Shown here in pieces: positions 15,907-25,236 of a stretch of DNA of 64,000 nt. How positions within the stretch are numbered: position 1 is the stretch's first letter; every line of letters starts with the position of its first letter. The translations under genes and the position numbers were made by a program. This DNA is from Flavobacteriaceae bacterium (GTDB lineage Bacteria; Bacteroidota; Bacteroidia; Flavobacteriales; Flavobacteriaceae). Below the pieces are notes generated by a model, which was not told where the DNA came from, made no database searches, and worked only from the letters and a program-made list of their open reading frames with translations. Where the stretch lies: positions 219,917 through 283,916 of the forward strand of contig SIHP01000008.1 in NCBI GenBank assembly GCA_004762155.1, in the 5' to 3' direction.

Positions 15907-16929
15907 ATGCATAAAAAAATAGCACTTTGCATTGGTATTAACGAATACGCTCCTAGAGCCAATGCAGTACCTTTAGAAGGATGCGTAAATGATGCGTTAC
16001 TTTGGCACAATATTTTAAAAAAGAATTACAGCTTTAAAATGCGACAACCTTTATTAAATAGGTTTGCTTCATTTAAAAATATTAAGAAACAAATAAAAAG
16101 ATTTTTAAAAGATTTAAATGAAGGCGACTTAGGCGTAATTTTTTTTTCAGGGCATGGAACAAGAAATACAAGAGGTGGTATGTGTTATGAAGCCATACAA
16201 ACTTTTGATAAATGTATTGAAGGAAATACACACATGAGAGCTTGGGTTGATAAGTATAAGCACCCAAAAGCAAAATTTGTTTTTATTGCAGATTCTTGTC
16301 ATTCAGGAACATTTTTAGAGTTAGGAAGATGCTGTGCTAAAGCAATATACTGTGCTCATAAAAAGAATGAAAGCCTTACAACACCTATAGATTTTACTAA
16401 AATCGACACAAAAAAAGAGTTCAAAGAATTTGTTGAAACCAAACTTTTTGAAACGGATTTTAATATCGATATGAATGTCATTGAAGACTACATTGATGTT
16501 TCTGATTCGTTAAAAGAAAAGTTAGTAGATAAAATTACGTATTTAAACAACAATCCACAGGAACTCAAAGAAATGTTAGTTGCTGTTTACTTGAATGCGA
16601 AGGTTAAAAGAATTCCACCAAAAAACGTATGTATAGCAGATCTTACCGAAGAGGGCAGTGTGTTTTTTGAAACTCAAAACGAATACGAAATTATGATTGC
16701 TGCTTGTTGGAGCAACCAAGAAGCCTACGAAACGGATTTCAGTGGCACTAAGCACGGAATATTTTCAAAGTTAACTATTGATCTTCTGAAAAATAACAAT
16801 ATGACTTACAATGAGTTTTATACTCAGGTTTTACAGAAGTTCGAAGGCCATAAATGGTCAAAACTCAAGCAAAAACCCTTATTACAAGGACATAACCAAT
16901 TTAAAAATCAACTTATATTTAAAAATTAA
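15907..16929 (+). CDS. Caspase-like (C14) protease, second copy in window
   Basis: Protein of 340 aa. It starts like other prokaryotic caspases (KKIALCIGINEYAP...LEGCVNDA) and has the His/Cys dyad in IFFSGHGTRN (H83) and IADSCHSGTF (C131). A large insert (about 140-255) separates the dyad from the end of the fold (EIMIAACWSNQEAYE, then HGIFSKLTIDLL). No signal peptide, so cytoplasmic. It differs strongly from the CBASS-linked caspase, being single-domain with a long insert. Its neighbours are exported or membrane proteins, which suggests activation tied to an envelope signal; the substrate is unknown. Confidence 0.85.
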   Translation: MHKKIALCIGINEYAPRANAVPLEGCVNDALLWHNILKKNYSFKMRQPLLNRFASFKNIKKQIKRFLKDLNEGDLGVIFFSGHGTRNTRGGMCYEAIQTFDKCIEGNTHMRAWVDKYKHPKAKFVFIADSCHSGTFLELGRCCAKAIYCAHKKNESLTTPIDFTKIDTKKEFKEFVETKLFETDFNIDMNVIEDYIDVSDSLKEKLVDKITYLNNNPQELKEMLVAVYLNAKVKRIPPKNVCIADLTEEGSVFFETQNEYEIMIAACWSNQEAYETDFSGTKHGIFSKLTIDLLKNNNMTYNEFYTQVLQKFEGHKWSKLKQKPLLQGHNQFKNQLIFKN

Positions 16930-16933
16930 AAAT

Positions 16934-17437
16934 ATGATTACAAAAGCACCAGTACCAAGAAATATGCGGGAAGTCAACCAAACTGTTTTTTCTAATTTAA
17001 TCATTAACGATTACACCAACTTTCAATTAGCACATGCAGAAACAGATAAAGAAAAAAGTTTTTTAGTTTTAATACGTTTTGAAGACGGAATAGAACAAGG
17101 CGAGAATCATAAAATTACAAAAATGGGATTTGTATTGGTAAATGCCTTCAATAATATTCCAGATGGAAAATATTACATCATCAATAGTGTTGAAAAAACA
17201 ACATCAACAGATGAAGTATATCAACAAGGAATGTTTAATTTAACCGTTAAAATTGAATTGGCTGATGACCCAAGCGAAGCAGTATACTATTTAGAAGAAG
17301 AAACTGTATTAAAGAGCAAAGGTGAGCTAATAGATATTCATATTAAAGATAAACATGAAGAGGATGAGATTATATCATGGAGGCCAAAAAATACTGGCGG
17401 ACATCTTTGTAAAAGTAAAACATCTAAAGGTGGTTAA
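16934..17437 (+). CDS. Hypothetical protein downstream of caspase
   Basis: 167 aa from the ATG at 16934, 4 bases after the caspase stop; the longer frame begins inside the caspase gene and is not favoured. A beta-rich, soluble-looking protein (SFLVLIRFEDG, FNLTVKIELADD) with an acidic C-terminal part and no export signal. No family recognised. Tight spacing with the caspase suggests it could be a substrate, inhibitor or partner. That is inference from position only. Confidence 0.6.
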   Translation: MITKAPVPRNMREVNQTVFSNLIINDYTNFQLAHAETDKEKSFLVLIRFEDGIEQGENHKITKMGFVLVNAFNNIPDGKYYIINSVEKTTSTDEVYQQGMFNLTVKIELADDPSEAVYYLEEETVLKSKGELIDIHIKDKHEEDEIISWRPKNTGGHLCKSKTSKGG

Positions 17438-18992
17438 TGTTTTTTACGCATTACTTTTTTTATTATTGTTTTCTGGTAATATTGTTTCCTTACAAGCTCA
17501 AGAATACAAAACATTCATTCAAGAATTAAAGTTAGGAAATATTGAAAAAGCTAGTCAGTTAGTTGAAAAAAGTAGTCAAGGTAAAGCGGTAAAGAGTTTT
17601 TTACTAATTTATCTTGATTACCTCAAAACAGGAAATTACCAACAACAATCATTTCCTACAGAAGAAATCGCTAAAAAATCATTTCCTGCTACCTATAAAT
17701 CCATGTATTATTATATGTATGGAGATATTATAAAAGGAGAATATATGGATAGTGACTTCTTTTATCCGTTGTATTTAAAAGCACTAGATATAGCAGAAAA
17801 AGAAAATAATAAGGTATTAGAAAATGAAGCTTTAAAAAGACTGTTGCATCACTTTCAAAGAAATCCGTTAAACCTTAAATTATATGAGTCTTATAAAAAT
17901 CGGTTTTTAAAAAACGCAAAAGATTCTATAAATATGCTTTGGGCTAAATACTATGATATTAGCTTTAAAGTACATAAAGAATGTTTACGAAAAAAAGTGT
18001 ACAAAAAAAAAGGAACTCAAAAAGATTTTACAACTTCCATAGATACAGTGGTGTTTCAAAATTTATTAAATGCCAAAGTAGCTACAAAACAGACATTCTT
18101 TAAAGCAAGAGTACATCAAATGTTTGGAATTTGTCAAGATGTTTTAAAGGAAGATCCAAAAAGAGGTAAAAGTAACTTTGAAAAAGCCCAGCAGTATTTT
18201 GAAGAAAGCACCTATCATTTTTCAAAAAAAGAAGTTGTAAGAGCTACTATTAATAAAGGATGCGCATTAAAATTAGCAAGAGCTTACAACGAAGCAATTA
18301 TAGTTTTAAAAAGTGCTGTCAATTTTAAAGATTCCATAAAGCAACTCACAGAAAAACGTGTTGTATACCAACAGTTATCAGATTGTTATGATTCGTTAAG
18401 AAAAATAGACAGTGTTAATTATTGTATCAAGCAAAAGATATATGTCGATAAATTAATAAGTGAATATACTTTAGCTGAGAAAATTTATAGTTTAGATTAT
18501 GATAATCGGATCTATACTATTAAAGAAGAGAAAGAAAAACTAAATAAAGATAATCAAATGTTATTTATAGGAGGAATCGTTTTATTAATAATTTTAGTAT
18601 TGGTTTACTATAATTGGTGTGTATCTAAAAAAGAAAATAAAAATTTAGAAGTAAAACACGAACAAGTTATAGAAGAAATAAAATCGATAAAAAAACTGGT
18701 AATACAAGATCGTATTGTTTTAAAAAATAAAGTGCACGTATTGTTAGATGAATTAATATATATAAAGGCAGAAGACCATTATTTAGCGTTGCATACTGTT
18801 AATAAAAAGGAGTTTATTAGAGGGAAAATTTCAAGTATTCTAAAAGAATTACCACCTAATTTTGTAAGAAGTCACCGTTCTTATATTGTAAATAAGAACC
18901 ATCTTGTTAAGGTTGATAATAAGGGAATAATATTGAAAGAAAATAAAGAAATACCACCACCGTCTAGGACCTATAAAAATAATTTCATTTAA
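17430..18992 (+). CDS. Membrane-anchored LytTR transcription regulator with TPR-like sensor domain
   Basis: About 520 aa. Upstream codons in this frame overlap the preceding gene by 83 bases, so I favour the GTG at 17430, which overlaps the previous stop by 8 bases and starts directly at a signal or anchor sequence (NVFYALLFLLLFSGNIVSLQAQE). A helical, TPR-like region (about 30-360) is followed by a membrane span (MLFIGGIVLLIILVLVYY) and a coiled coil. A C-terminal LytTR DNA-binding domain closes it (LLDELIYIKAEDHYLALH...FVRSHRSYIVNKNHL). It likely senses a periplasmic cue and controls this or a neighbouring operon directly. The start is uncertain. Confidence 0.82.
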   Translation: MVNVFYALLFLLLFSGNIVSLQAQEYKTFIQELKLGNIEKASQLVEKSSQGKAVKSFLLIYLDYLKTGNYQQQSFPTEEIAKKSFPATYKSMYYYMYGDIIKGEYMDSDFFYPLYLKALDIAEKENNKVLENEALKRLLHHFQRNPLNLKLYESYKNRFLKNAKDSINMLWAKYYDISFKVHKECLRKKVYKKKGTQKDFTTSIDTVVFQNLLNAKVATKQTFFKARVHQMFGICQDVLKEDPKRGKSNFEKAQQYFEESTYHFSKKEVVRATINKGCALKLARAYNEAIIVLKSAVNFKDSIKQLTEKRVVYQQLSDCYDSLRKIDSVNYCIKQKIYVDKLISEYTLAEKIYSLDYDNRIYTIKEEKEKLNKDNQMLFIGGIVLLIILVLVYYNWCVSKKENKNLEVKHEQVIEEIKSIKKLVIQDRIVLKNKVHVLLDELIYIKAEDHYLALHTVNKKEFIRGKISSILKELPPNFVRSHRSYIVNKNHLVKVDNKGIILKENKEIPPPSRTYKNNFI

Positions 18993-19312
18993 TCTTTTAG
19001 GGTTTAATTCACAGAGGATTTCCTCATACGAAAAGGGAAGTTTGAAAACCTTAGGTTTTTTATTAAGTAAGCTAGAATTCGAACCAATAACTCGTATTCT
19101 TGCATTGAGCAACTTTATTGTTTTTAACGCTTAATTTTAGTTAATAAAGCTAAATTAATGAGTTAAAGATGTTTCTTTTGAAGAATTTACATGAGTGTTT
19201 GTATAAGAGGAATAAGTGTTGGTTTTATAATGTTAAAAAATAAAAAATCCCGAAGCCATACCAAACTTCGGGATTTAACATGCTGAATTAGAAATAAGCG
19301 GTATTGTAAACT
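18993..19312. other. 320-base intergenic region between convergent operons
   Basis: No gene seen. It holds a short hairpin with T-run for the plus-strand operon (AAAACC-TTA-GGTTTT, 19045-19059) and a strong terminator for the minus-strand operon (19245-19276). The rest is AT-rich without recognisable structure. Confidence 0.5.
19245..19276 (-). terminator. Intrinsic terminator of the ten-gene minus-strand operon
   Basis: 11-bp perfect stem (AAATCCCGAAG / CTTCGGGATTT) with a 10-base loop. On the minus strand it is followed by TTTTTATTTTTT. It lies 37 bases after the stop of the last gene at 19313. Confidence 0.8.
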
Positions 19313-19981
19313 TTAACTCAAAACAATAACAGTATCAGCACGTATAACTTGAGTACTACCAGAAATATAAGCAGGATTTTGTTCAGAGAATGTTGATTCA
19401 TCTGTTAACTCACTTTCCACAATATTTTCTGCAAATGAATAATTTAAATTGTACTCGTTAAGTAAAATTTGTATTTCCGAAAATGTTCTTTTTTCTGTTG
19501 TAGTTTTCCCGTTAGTATCAGTAATAGTTTTCTCTATAAGGTTAGGTAAAAAACGTATAATTTGAGTGTCAGATGGCGGAACAGGCATAATATCAAACTG
19601 AATTTCTGCACTTGCATTTAAATTCATATTGTATTTGTTTGTATTTGTTGCATTTACTGGAGTTGCATACATTTTAGTGCGAAAAGCTTGTCCGCCATTT
19701 AAAACACTAGAAGATTGTTGCGATAAGGATAATGATATTTTAGCTTTTGCTGTAGTTTTCGGAATCGTATAAAATGTAGGTTGATATCCGATTTCTCGTA
19801 ATAACTTTAAAGAAGCTTCAGAATTATCAGGATCTGAATTATAAATCTCTAAAGTTTGTCTTAAAGATCCTTTATCTAATGCAGCTTGTGCCTCGCCAAC
19901 TCCTTCCCCAATGGAAGCAATAAAATCTCCTAAAGGTGCAGCAAAAGCGTCTTTTAAATAATCGTTTGAATTGTTTGACAT
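19313..19981 (-). CDS. Paralog-family protein A (AQxALD family), last gene of the operon
   Basis: Protein of 222 aa without signal peptide. It carries the family N-block (FAAPLGDFIASIGEGVGEAQAALDKGS) and a variant of the PTFY block (LREIGYQPTFYTIPKT), then a beta-rich region and a PVPPSD segment. Its C-terminus (VESELTDESTF...VIRADTVIVLS) is specific. The repeated scheme across this operon resembles DUF2589 from memory, but that cannot be confirmed here. It lies 4 bases after the PASTA/coiled-coil gene. Confidence 0.65.
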   Translation of the reverse strand: MSNNSNDYLKDAFAAPLGDFIASIGEGVGEAQAALDKGSLRQTLEIYNSDPDNSEASLKLLREIGYQPTFYTIPKTTAKAKISLSLSQQSSSVLNGGQAFRTKMYATPVNATNTNKYNMNLNASAEIQFDIMPVPPSDTQIIRFLPNLIEKTITDTNGKTTTEKRTFSEIQILLNEYNLNYSFAENIVESELTDESTFSEQNPAYISGSTQVIRADTVIVLS

Positions 19982-19985
19982 GGTT

Positions 19986-21731
19986 TTAGTTTTTTAATGG
20001 TTTTGCAAAAATTACAAGCACTTCTTGTCCTGGAGTTAATGCAGCTCCAGCTTCTGGTATTTGTTTAATTGCTTGTCCTTTTATAAAATTTGGATTATCG
20101 GTTGGTTGGTAAATAACATCTAATTTTAATCCGTAATTTGTAATAATTTTTCTAGCAGCAGTTTCCGTAAGTCCTATAATGTTAGGTACACTATTTTCTG
20201 TTTTTACAGCGGTTGTATTCGGAACAATATCAATACTAATATCACTTATTGCAGCAGCGTTAATATCTTTAGCAGATTCAAAATCAACCAAACCAAATAA
20301 GGTTCCTTCTGGTCCTTTTTCTACAGTAGCTTTTAGATTTAATGAAATATTTGCCATTTTAAATCGCGAAGTATCCATTTCTGCATCAGCAATAGCAATA
20401 TCGTTAATAATACTACTATATACTTTTTTAGCATCTAATTTATTAGGATTCTCAGCATCAACATAACTTTGTATTTCGGTTACTTTGGTTTCTAGTTTAG
20501 AAATTTCAATTTCTTTTACCGCTGTATTTTGAGCAAGTGTAGCTATTTCATTATTTTTTTCTGAAACAAGTTGTTGTGATGTTTTTACTTTTTCAACTAA
20601 ATCATCAATAGCATTTTGTTGATTTTGTAAATCGTTTTTAGCTTTTTCAACTTCTAAAAGTATCAATTGCTTTTCTTCTTCAAGTACATTTTGTGTTTTT
20701 TGAAAACCTTCAATAATGTTCGTTTTTTCTAATAGAACTTCTTTAAGTTTATCAGCCTCAGAAGTATCATTTTTTAAGATTGATATTTCTTTTTTTAGTA
20801 TTTCTATTTCCTGATTTTTCTCTTCTAAATTGTATTGAAGAATAGCAGTTTTTTCTTCATAACTAACAACTAAATTTTCTAATTCTTTAATACGAATAGT
20901 AAGTTCATCTTTGTTTTCTTCAGAAGATTTTAGAATTTCTATTTCTTCTTGTAAACCAAGCATTTGTTCGTTTTGCTTATTTAACTTTTCTAATAGAGAT
21001 TCAATTTCATTGGTTTTAGCTTCTAAAGTTTTTATAAGTTGATTAAACTCATCTGAATTATCATCCTTAAAAGAACTATTAAATTGTTCTTTTAGGTTAG
21101 CAATTTCATTAAGACTGTTTTCTAAAGATTGTTTTAGTAATGATTCTGTTTCTTCATGTTCATCTAAATGTTCGTGAAGTTCTTTCAATTGATGCTCAAA
21201 TTTTTCGGTAGCCTTTTTAAAGTCATCAGCTTGCTGTTTTGTTAAATCAATAAGTACTGTATTTTCTTCTTGTAAACCTAAAAACTCTTTTTGAAAATCA
21301 TATAAATAAAAGGGAGAAGCAATAATTAGTGCGCTTTCTTTTTTGATGTATAACGAAGGATCTAAAAGCCAAAGTTTCTGAAAATCAATAACAATTTCTA
21401 ACTTTTCTTCATCAAAAAAAATAGCTGGGGCTTCAGAAATAGTTAAAGTTTCTTTCTCGTTAGATTTTACAATTCTAAACATTGGTAAACTTCCTTCACT
21501 CATGCAATCACGAACAAGTCTAGTAATCACTTCTTCCTTAGCAAGACGAACAGGAATCTCATATGCAAGAGCTAATAACCCTTTTTTTGTTTCAATTCCC
21601 GTAACCAATTTTCCCCAAGTTTTGTTTTCTATATCTAAAAATTCAATATCTATTGAATAGGATTTTAAAGCAGTATTGTTAGCAGCTAACAAATCGCATT
21701 TAAAAAGTAAAGCGCGGTATTTAGTAGCCAT
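19986..21731 (-). CDS. Long coiled-coil protein with C-terminal PASTA domain, no export signal
   Basis: Protein of 581 aa. The N-terminal domain (about 1-140) is mixed alpha/beta and unrecognised. A coiled coil of about 270 residues follows (Glu/Lys/Leu heptads, residues 165-435), then a short beta segment. A PASTA domain closes it (VPNIIGLTETAARKIITNYG...GAALTPGQEVLVIFAKP). PASTA repeats normally sit outside the cell on kinases or PBPs, yet this protein has neither signal peptide nor membrane span. It could be a long fibre or spacer. It lies within the paralog operon, 2 bases from the next gene. Confidence 0.75.
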   Translation of the reverse strand: MATKYRALLFKCDLLAANNTALKSYSIDIEFLDIENKTWGKLVTGIETKKGLLALAYEIPVRLAKEEVITRLVRDCMSEGSLPMFRIVKSNEKETLTISEAPAIFFDEEKLEIVIDFQKLWLLDPSLYIKKESALIIASPFYLYDFQKEFLGLQEENTVLIDLTKQQADDFKKATEKFEHQLKELHEHLDEHEETESLLKQSLENSLNEIANLKEQFNSSFKDDNSDEFNQLIKTLEAKTNEIESLLEKLNKQNEQMLGLQEEIEILKSSEENKDELTIRIKELENLVVSYEEKTAILQYNLEEKNQEIEILKKEISILKNDTSEADKLKEVLLEKTNIIEGFQKTQNVLEEEKQLILLEVEKAKNDLQNQQNAIDDLVEKVKTSQQLVSEKNNEIATLAQNTAVKEIEISKLETKVTEIQSYVDAENPNKLDAKKVYSSIINDIAIADAEMDTSRFKMANISLNLKATVEKGPEGTLFGLVDFESAKDINAAAISDISIDIVPNTTAVKTENSVPNIIGLTETAARKIITNYGLKLDVIYQPTDNPNFIKGQAIKQIPEAGAALTPGQEVLVIFAKPLKN

Positions 21732-21733
21732 AA

Positions 21734-22444
21734 TTAGTGTTTTTGAATTGAGATTTTAGTAAAAACTGTTCCTACATTAATATCAACCTGAATCGTGTTT
21801 TTAGCATTATAATCAGTGGTGTCTATAGCAATAGTATTGGTTGCTTTTCCGTTAATATCACTTGCAATTTCTCCTTGTTTTACAAAGTTGGTATTGTGGT
21901 TTAAAACAGTATTAGGATTTAAGATGATGGTTTTGTCTTTGTTATAATTAAACTCAACTAAAGCACCAGGAATATTTTCACCTGCAGAGTTAAACACACT
22001 AACTTCAATATCATAAATATTAGCGTTTGTATTTGATTGTTTCGGAATTGCTTCAATAATTAGTTGAGGTAAACCTTCATTTGGTGCAATAGCAACAAAA
22101 CGACCAGAAATACTACTGGTAATTTTATCAGATTCACTTGTGCTACTTGTTTTACTAACTGGACGATATGTCATAACCGGAGCAGGAGAATATAACATTT
22201 CAGATGTAGCATATTTTCCATAGCCGGTACTTTGATCGTAAGTTCCGTCTGTAGTTGAACTGGTTTCCAATTCAGTTTCTACTTGTAATGTAAAATCTAA
22301 ATACGGTAATGTATATAAAGTATTCGGACGACCATATTCATCATAAGGAGCAGCATTACGTAATTGATGTTGTGCTTCGTTTAAGCTCTCTGAAATTCCG
22401 AGTAATATTTCTTTTAAGGTGATAGATGTATTTTGTGTGCTCAT
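21734..22444 (-). CDS. Paralog-family-like protein with Ig-like (Big/invasin-type) C-terminal domain
   Basis: Protein of 236 aa. The N-terminus has a loose version of the family block (TLKEILLGISESLNEAQHQLRNAAPYDE) and a TLPYLDFTLQVETELETS strand. Residues about 130-236 read like a bacterial Ig-like domain (YDIEVSVFNSAGENIPGALVEF...GEIASDINGKATNTIAIDT). Such domains are usually extracellular adhesin parts, but no signal peptide is present. It sits 21 bases after the Lys-rich coiled-coil gene. Confidence 0.6.
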   Translation of the reverse strand: MSTQNTSITLKEILLGISESLNEAQHQLRNAAPYDEYGRPNTLYTLPYLDFTLQVETELETSSTTDGTYDQSTGYGKYATSEMLYSPAPVMTYRPVSKTSSTSESDKITSSISGRFVAIAPNEGLPQLIIEAIPKQSNTNANIYDIEVSVFNSAGENIPGALVEFNYNKDKTIILNPNTVLNHNTNFVKQGEIASDINGKATNTIAIDTTDYNAKNTIQVDINVGTVFTKISIQKH

Positions 22445-22465
22445 AATATTTATTTGGTATGTAAA

Positions 22466-23935
22466 TTAGAATGAAAATGGATCTTTTTTGGATGCTGATT
22501 TCTTTTTAGTAGGAAGCTCATCTGCAAACTCTTTTATTTTTTTTGCAGCAGAAAAAATTTCGGAGACATTAATTGTATTAAAACCTTTAGCTGTTTTTTC
22601 TTCTTTTTTAGTAAAAATTTTATCTAAAGAATTTAACTCCAGTGAAGCTTCTTCTTTCTTATCTGACTTTTTTAATTCACCAGAATTATTAAAAAGATTA
22701 TCAACAGTTGTAATCGTTTTAGTTGTTTTATCTAAATGCTTTTTTGTGTTTTCATAAAAGTTATTCACTTTGTTTAATTTTTCACTTAAAAGGTTAGCAT
22801 CTTTAGTATTTGTTTTTATAGTTGGTAACGGGTTTTTAATTCCGTTTTTTTTTTGTTTTAATTGATTTATACTTTTAACAAAATCTGTTTTCTTTTTATC
22901 TATTTTATTAAAAGTATTTAGTGTTTTCTCAGCAGTATTAACAACTGTTCCAACTGTTTTAATGACCGTAGAAAAAGTTTTGTTTTCTAAAACAGCCTTT
23001 TTATTATTTGATGTATTTTCTTTTTCACCAAGCTTGTTAGAAAGTAAACTACTTACTTTGTTTATGTTTTTAGAAACATCATTCGTAATTGAACTTACTT
23101 TTTTAATTGTTTTAGAAGCGGTATCTATTGTACCTGTGACCTTTTTTAATTCTTCGGTTGCTTTTGTTTTCTTTTTATTAACCTGAACAAGTTTATCAGA
23201 AAACTTAGTAATTTTAGTATCAGTTTTTTCAACAGTTTTAGAAACGTTGTTTAATGTGTTACTTATCTTTTTTAAACCTGTTGATATTTTTGTTTTCTTA
23301 TTGTTTGTTTGGCTTATTTTCTCAGAAAACCGAGTTAGATTCTTATCTGTTTTGGCTATGGTTTTTGAAGTGTCATTACTAATAGTTGAAACTTTCTCAG
23401 TCGCTTTTTTTAGATTGTTAAAAGTTTTTAATGAGGTTTTGGATTGTCTTTTTTTAGTAGCAAATTCTGTTTTATCTTTTCTCTTTTTAGAGAATAGATT
23501 TTTTGGTTTTTCTTGTTTTTTTCTAGTTGTATCTACATTAAAAAAGTCCTTTTTCTTTCTATTCCAATTACTATTTTCTTTAGCATTATTTTTCCTTTTT
23601 TTAAGAAGTTTATTTTTCTTTTTTTCTTCTTTACGTTCTTCTTTTCTTTTTTGATAAACAGATTTTATCTCATGATCATATTGTTTTTTGGTAGTAGAAT
23701 GCTCTTCTGTTTTACCAGTAAGAGCATTCATATTTTGTTCTAGTTCTTTTTGCTCCTCAAGCAAGCTTTTTAAATTAATATTGGACGCAGCAATATCTTC
23801 TAACGATTTCTCATTAGTAGCAGGTTGAAGTAAATCAGGTAAAGAAAAATTTTCATTTTCTTCATTTTCTTCATCTTTTACCAAATTTTTAGTTGGTTCT
23901 TCTTGCTTAATAAGCTGTTTCCAATGCTTTGCCAT
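22466..23935 (-). CDS. Lys-rich repetitive coiled-coil protein
   Basis: Protein of 489 aa with very high Lys, Asn and Thr content. After an acidic start (EEPTKNLVKDEENEEN) comes a strongly basic stretch (KRKEERKEEKKKNKLLKKRK). It continues as repeated units of about 35-40 residues containing SNT/STL...VSKTVEKTDTKITKFSDKL and near variants. It has no signal peptide or membrane span. It looks structural or nucleic-acid binding. No family recognised. Confidence 0.6.
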   Translation of the reverse strand: MAKHWKQLIKQEEPTKNLVKDEENEENENFSLPDLLQPATNEKSLEDIAASNINLKSLLEEQKELEQNMNALTGKTEEHSTTKKQYDHEIKSVYQKRKEERKEEKKKNKLLKKRKNNAKENSNWNRKKKDFFNVDTTRKKQEKPKNLFSKKRKDKTEFATKKRQSKTSLKTFNNLKKATEKVSTISNDTSKTIAKTDKNLTRFSEKISQTNNKKTKISTGLKKISNTLNNVSKTVEKTDTKITKFSDKLVQVNKKKTKATEELKKVTGTIDTASKTIKKVSSITNDVSKNINKVSSLLSNKLGEKENTSNNKKAVLENKTFSTVIKTVGTVVNTAEKTLNTFNKIDKKKTDFVKSINQLKQKKNGIKNPLPTIKTNTKDANLLSEKLNKVNNFYENTKKHLDKTTKTITTVDNLFNNSGELKKSDKKEEASLELNSLDKIFTKKEEKTAKGFNTINVSEIFSAAKKIKEFADELPTKKKSASKKDPFSF

Positions 23936-23938
23936 TTT

Positions 23939-24424
23939 TTAAGGAGTGTTTAAGTTATCTCTTTTATCTTCAAGTTCAGTTGCTATCATCGCACGCAAGC
24001 GTTGTTCAAATACAGGCGGATTTGGTACGGCTACCAATTTGGTGCGTAACATAGAACTCCCTTCTGCCGAATATTGATATTTCTGAGAATAACTAGCAGA
24101 AACAGAAGCACTAACAGCAACAAAACCTACACTTGCACCAGCACTTACGGAAACCGAAGCACCAAACTCTTTTGTTTGACTCATAGAAACAGACATTTTC
24201 ATTTCTAAAACAGTATCTACATATTGATAAAATGTAGGTGTAAAACCAAGGGAAAGCAAACTATATTCTTCGCCTCCCATATCCACTTTAGTATCTACCA
24301 ACTCTTTTGCTAGTTCCATAGAAACTTTATCTAAGGCGCGTTGTGCTTGAGCAATTCCAATACCAAGTGTTTTTACCATTTCTGGTAAAGGTGCATTTAA
24401 AATTTCTTTAGTAATACTTCCCAT
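23939..24424 (-). CDS. Paralog-family protein B (AQxALD family), compact form
   Basis: Protein of 161 aa, close to the minimal layout of the family. The N-block is LNAPLPEMVKTLGIGIAQAQ then RALDKVS. LLSLGFTPTFYQYVDTVLEMKM is the middle block. A Ser/Ala/Val-rich strand region follows (SVSAGASVGFVAVSASVSAS), then the C-block KYQYSAEGSSMLRTKLVAVP with NPPVFEQRL. No export signal. The alternating small/hydrophobic strands suggest a beta sheet that may assemble. It resembles DUF2589 from memory. Confidence 0.68.
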   Translation of the reverse strand: MGSITKEILNAPLPEMVKTLGIGIAQAQRALDKVSMELAKELVDTKVDMGGEEYSLLSLGFTPTFYQYVDTVLEMKMSVSMSQTKEFGASVSVSAGASVGFVAVSASVSASYSQKYQYSAEGSSMLRTKLVAVPNPPVFEQRLRAMIATELEDKRDNLNTP

Positions 24425-24441
24425 TTTAGTGTGTTATTAAA

Positions 24442-25224
24442 TTATGATTCAGCTTCTTCTCGTGCAATTTCCATTTGTTGTTGAATTCGTTCTTCTAAAG
24501 CTGCTGGTGGTGGAATAGGAACTAATTTGGTTTGTAGAATACTAGAACCTTCTGCTGAATAACTATACTTTTGAGAGAAATTAGCATTTACTTGTGTTGT
24601 AGTAACCGTTTTATTAGTTTTTAAACCTTTACGCCAACTAAAACTAGCACTGTTACTTTTACTTTCTGTATTTCTATCAATAGAAACAGAAGAAGAACCT
24701 TCTCTTGAAAAAGTAATAGAAATGCTCACACGAATCATCGTATCTACAAACTGATAAAAAGTAGGAGAGAATCCTAGCTCTAACATAGATAATCGTTGTG
24801 GAACAATAATTTCATTGATAATATTAGTATCCTTAAGTTTAATTGTTCCAGTAGTACTTCCAGCTTCAAAAATATCGTCATTATTTCCGTTACTTGGATC
24901 GTTACCAGTAGCAGTATCAGGAGTATAAATTTGACCTTTTAAAGCATCATCTTGTGTTGTATTGTAAGTGATAACAGCATTTTCAACTGAAATTTTTTCT
25001 TTTCCAAAGAAAACTCTACTATCTTTAAAATTGATAAATTCTTCACCATTTAATTCTCCTTTAACTACTGAAAGTCCTCCCATCATTTCGGCAACTTCAA
25101 TAGAGTTTGTATCTAAAGCCATTTGAGCTTTGGCAATAGACATTGCCATAGACTCGATCATTTCTCCCATAGGAACGTCCAACAATTGTTGGCCTATTCT
25201 GGGAGTTTCTTTTAACATATTCAT
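24442..25224 (-). CDS. Paralog-family protein C (AQxALD family) with insertion
   Basis: Protein of 260 aa. Same blocks as protein B: VPMGEMIESMAMSIAKAQMA then LDTNS, then LGFSPTFYQFVDTMIRVSIS, then KYSYSAEGSSILQTKLVPIP. About 90 extra residues (about 55-140, Gly/Asp/Asn-rich) sit between the first and second blocks. The strand region is Ser-rich (SREGSSSVSIDRNTESKS). The start may be the second Met, two codons later. It lies 17 bases upstream of gene B. Confidence 0.67.
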   Translation of the reverse strand: MNMLKETPRIGQQLLDVPMGEMIESMAMSIAKAQMALDTNSIEVAEMMGGLSVVKGELNGEEFINFKDSRVFFGKEKISVENAVITYNTTQDDALKGQIYTPDTATGNDPSNGNNDDIFEAGSTTGTIKLKDTNIINEIIVPQRLSMLELGFSPTFYQFVDTMIRVSISITFSREGSSSVSIDRNTESKSNSASFSWRKGLKTNKTVTTTQVNANFSQKYSYSAEGSSILQTKLVPIPPPAALEERIQQQMEIAREEAES

Positions 25225-25236
25225 AATCTTTCGTTT

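Noticed and set aside
22962..23743. Plus-strand hydrophobic frames opposite the Lys-rich gene
   Set aside because: They are Phe/Leu/Ser antisense shadows of Lys- and Asn-rich codons.
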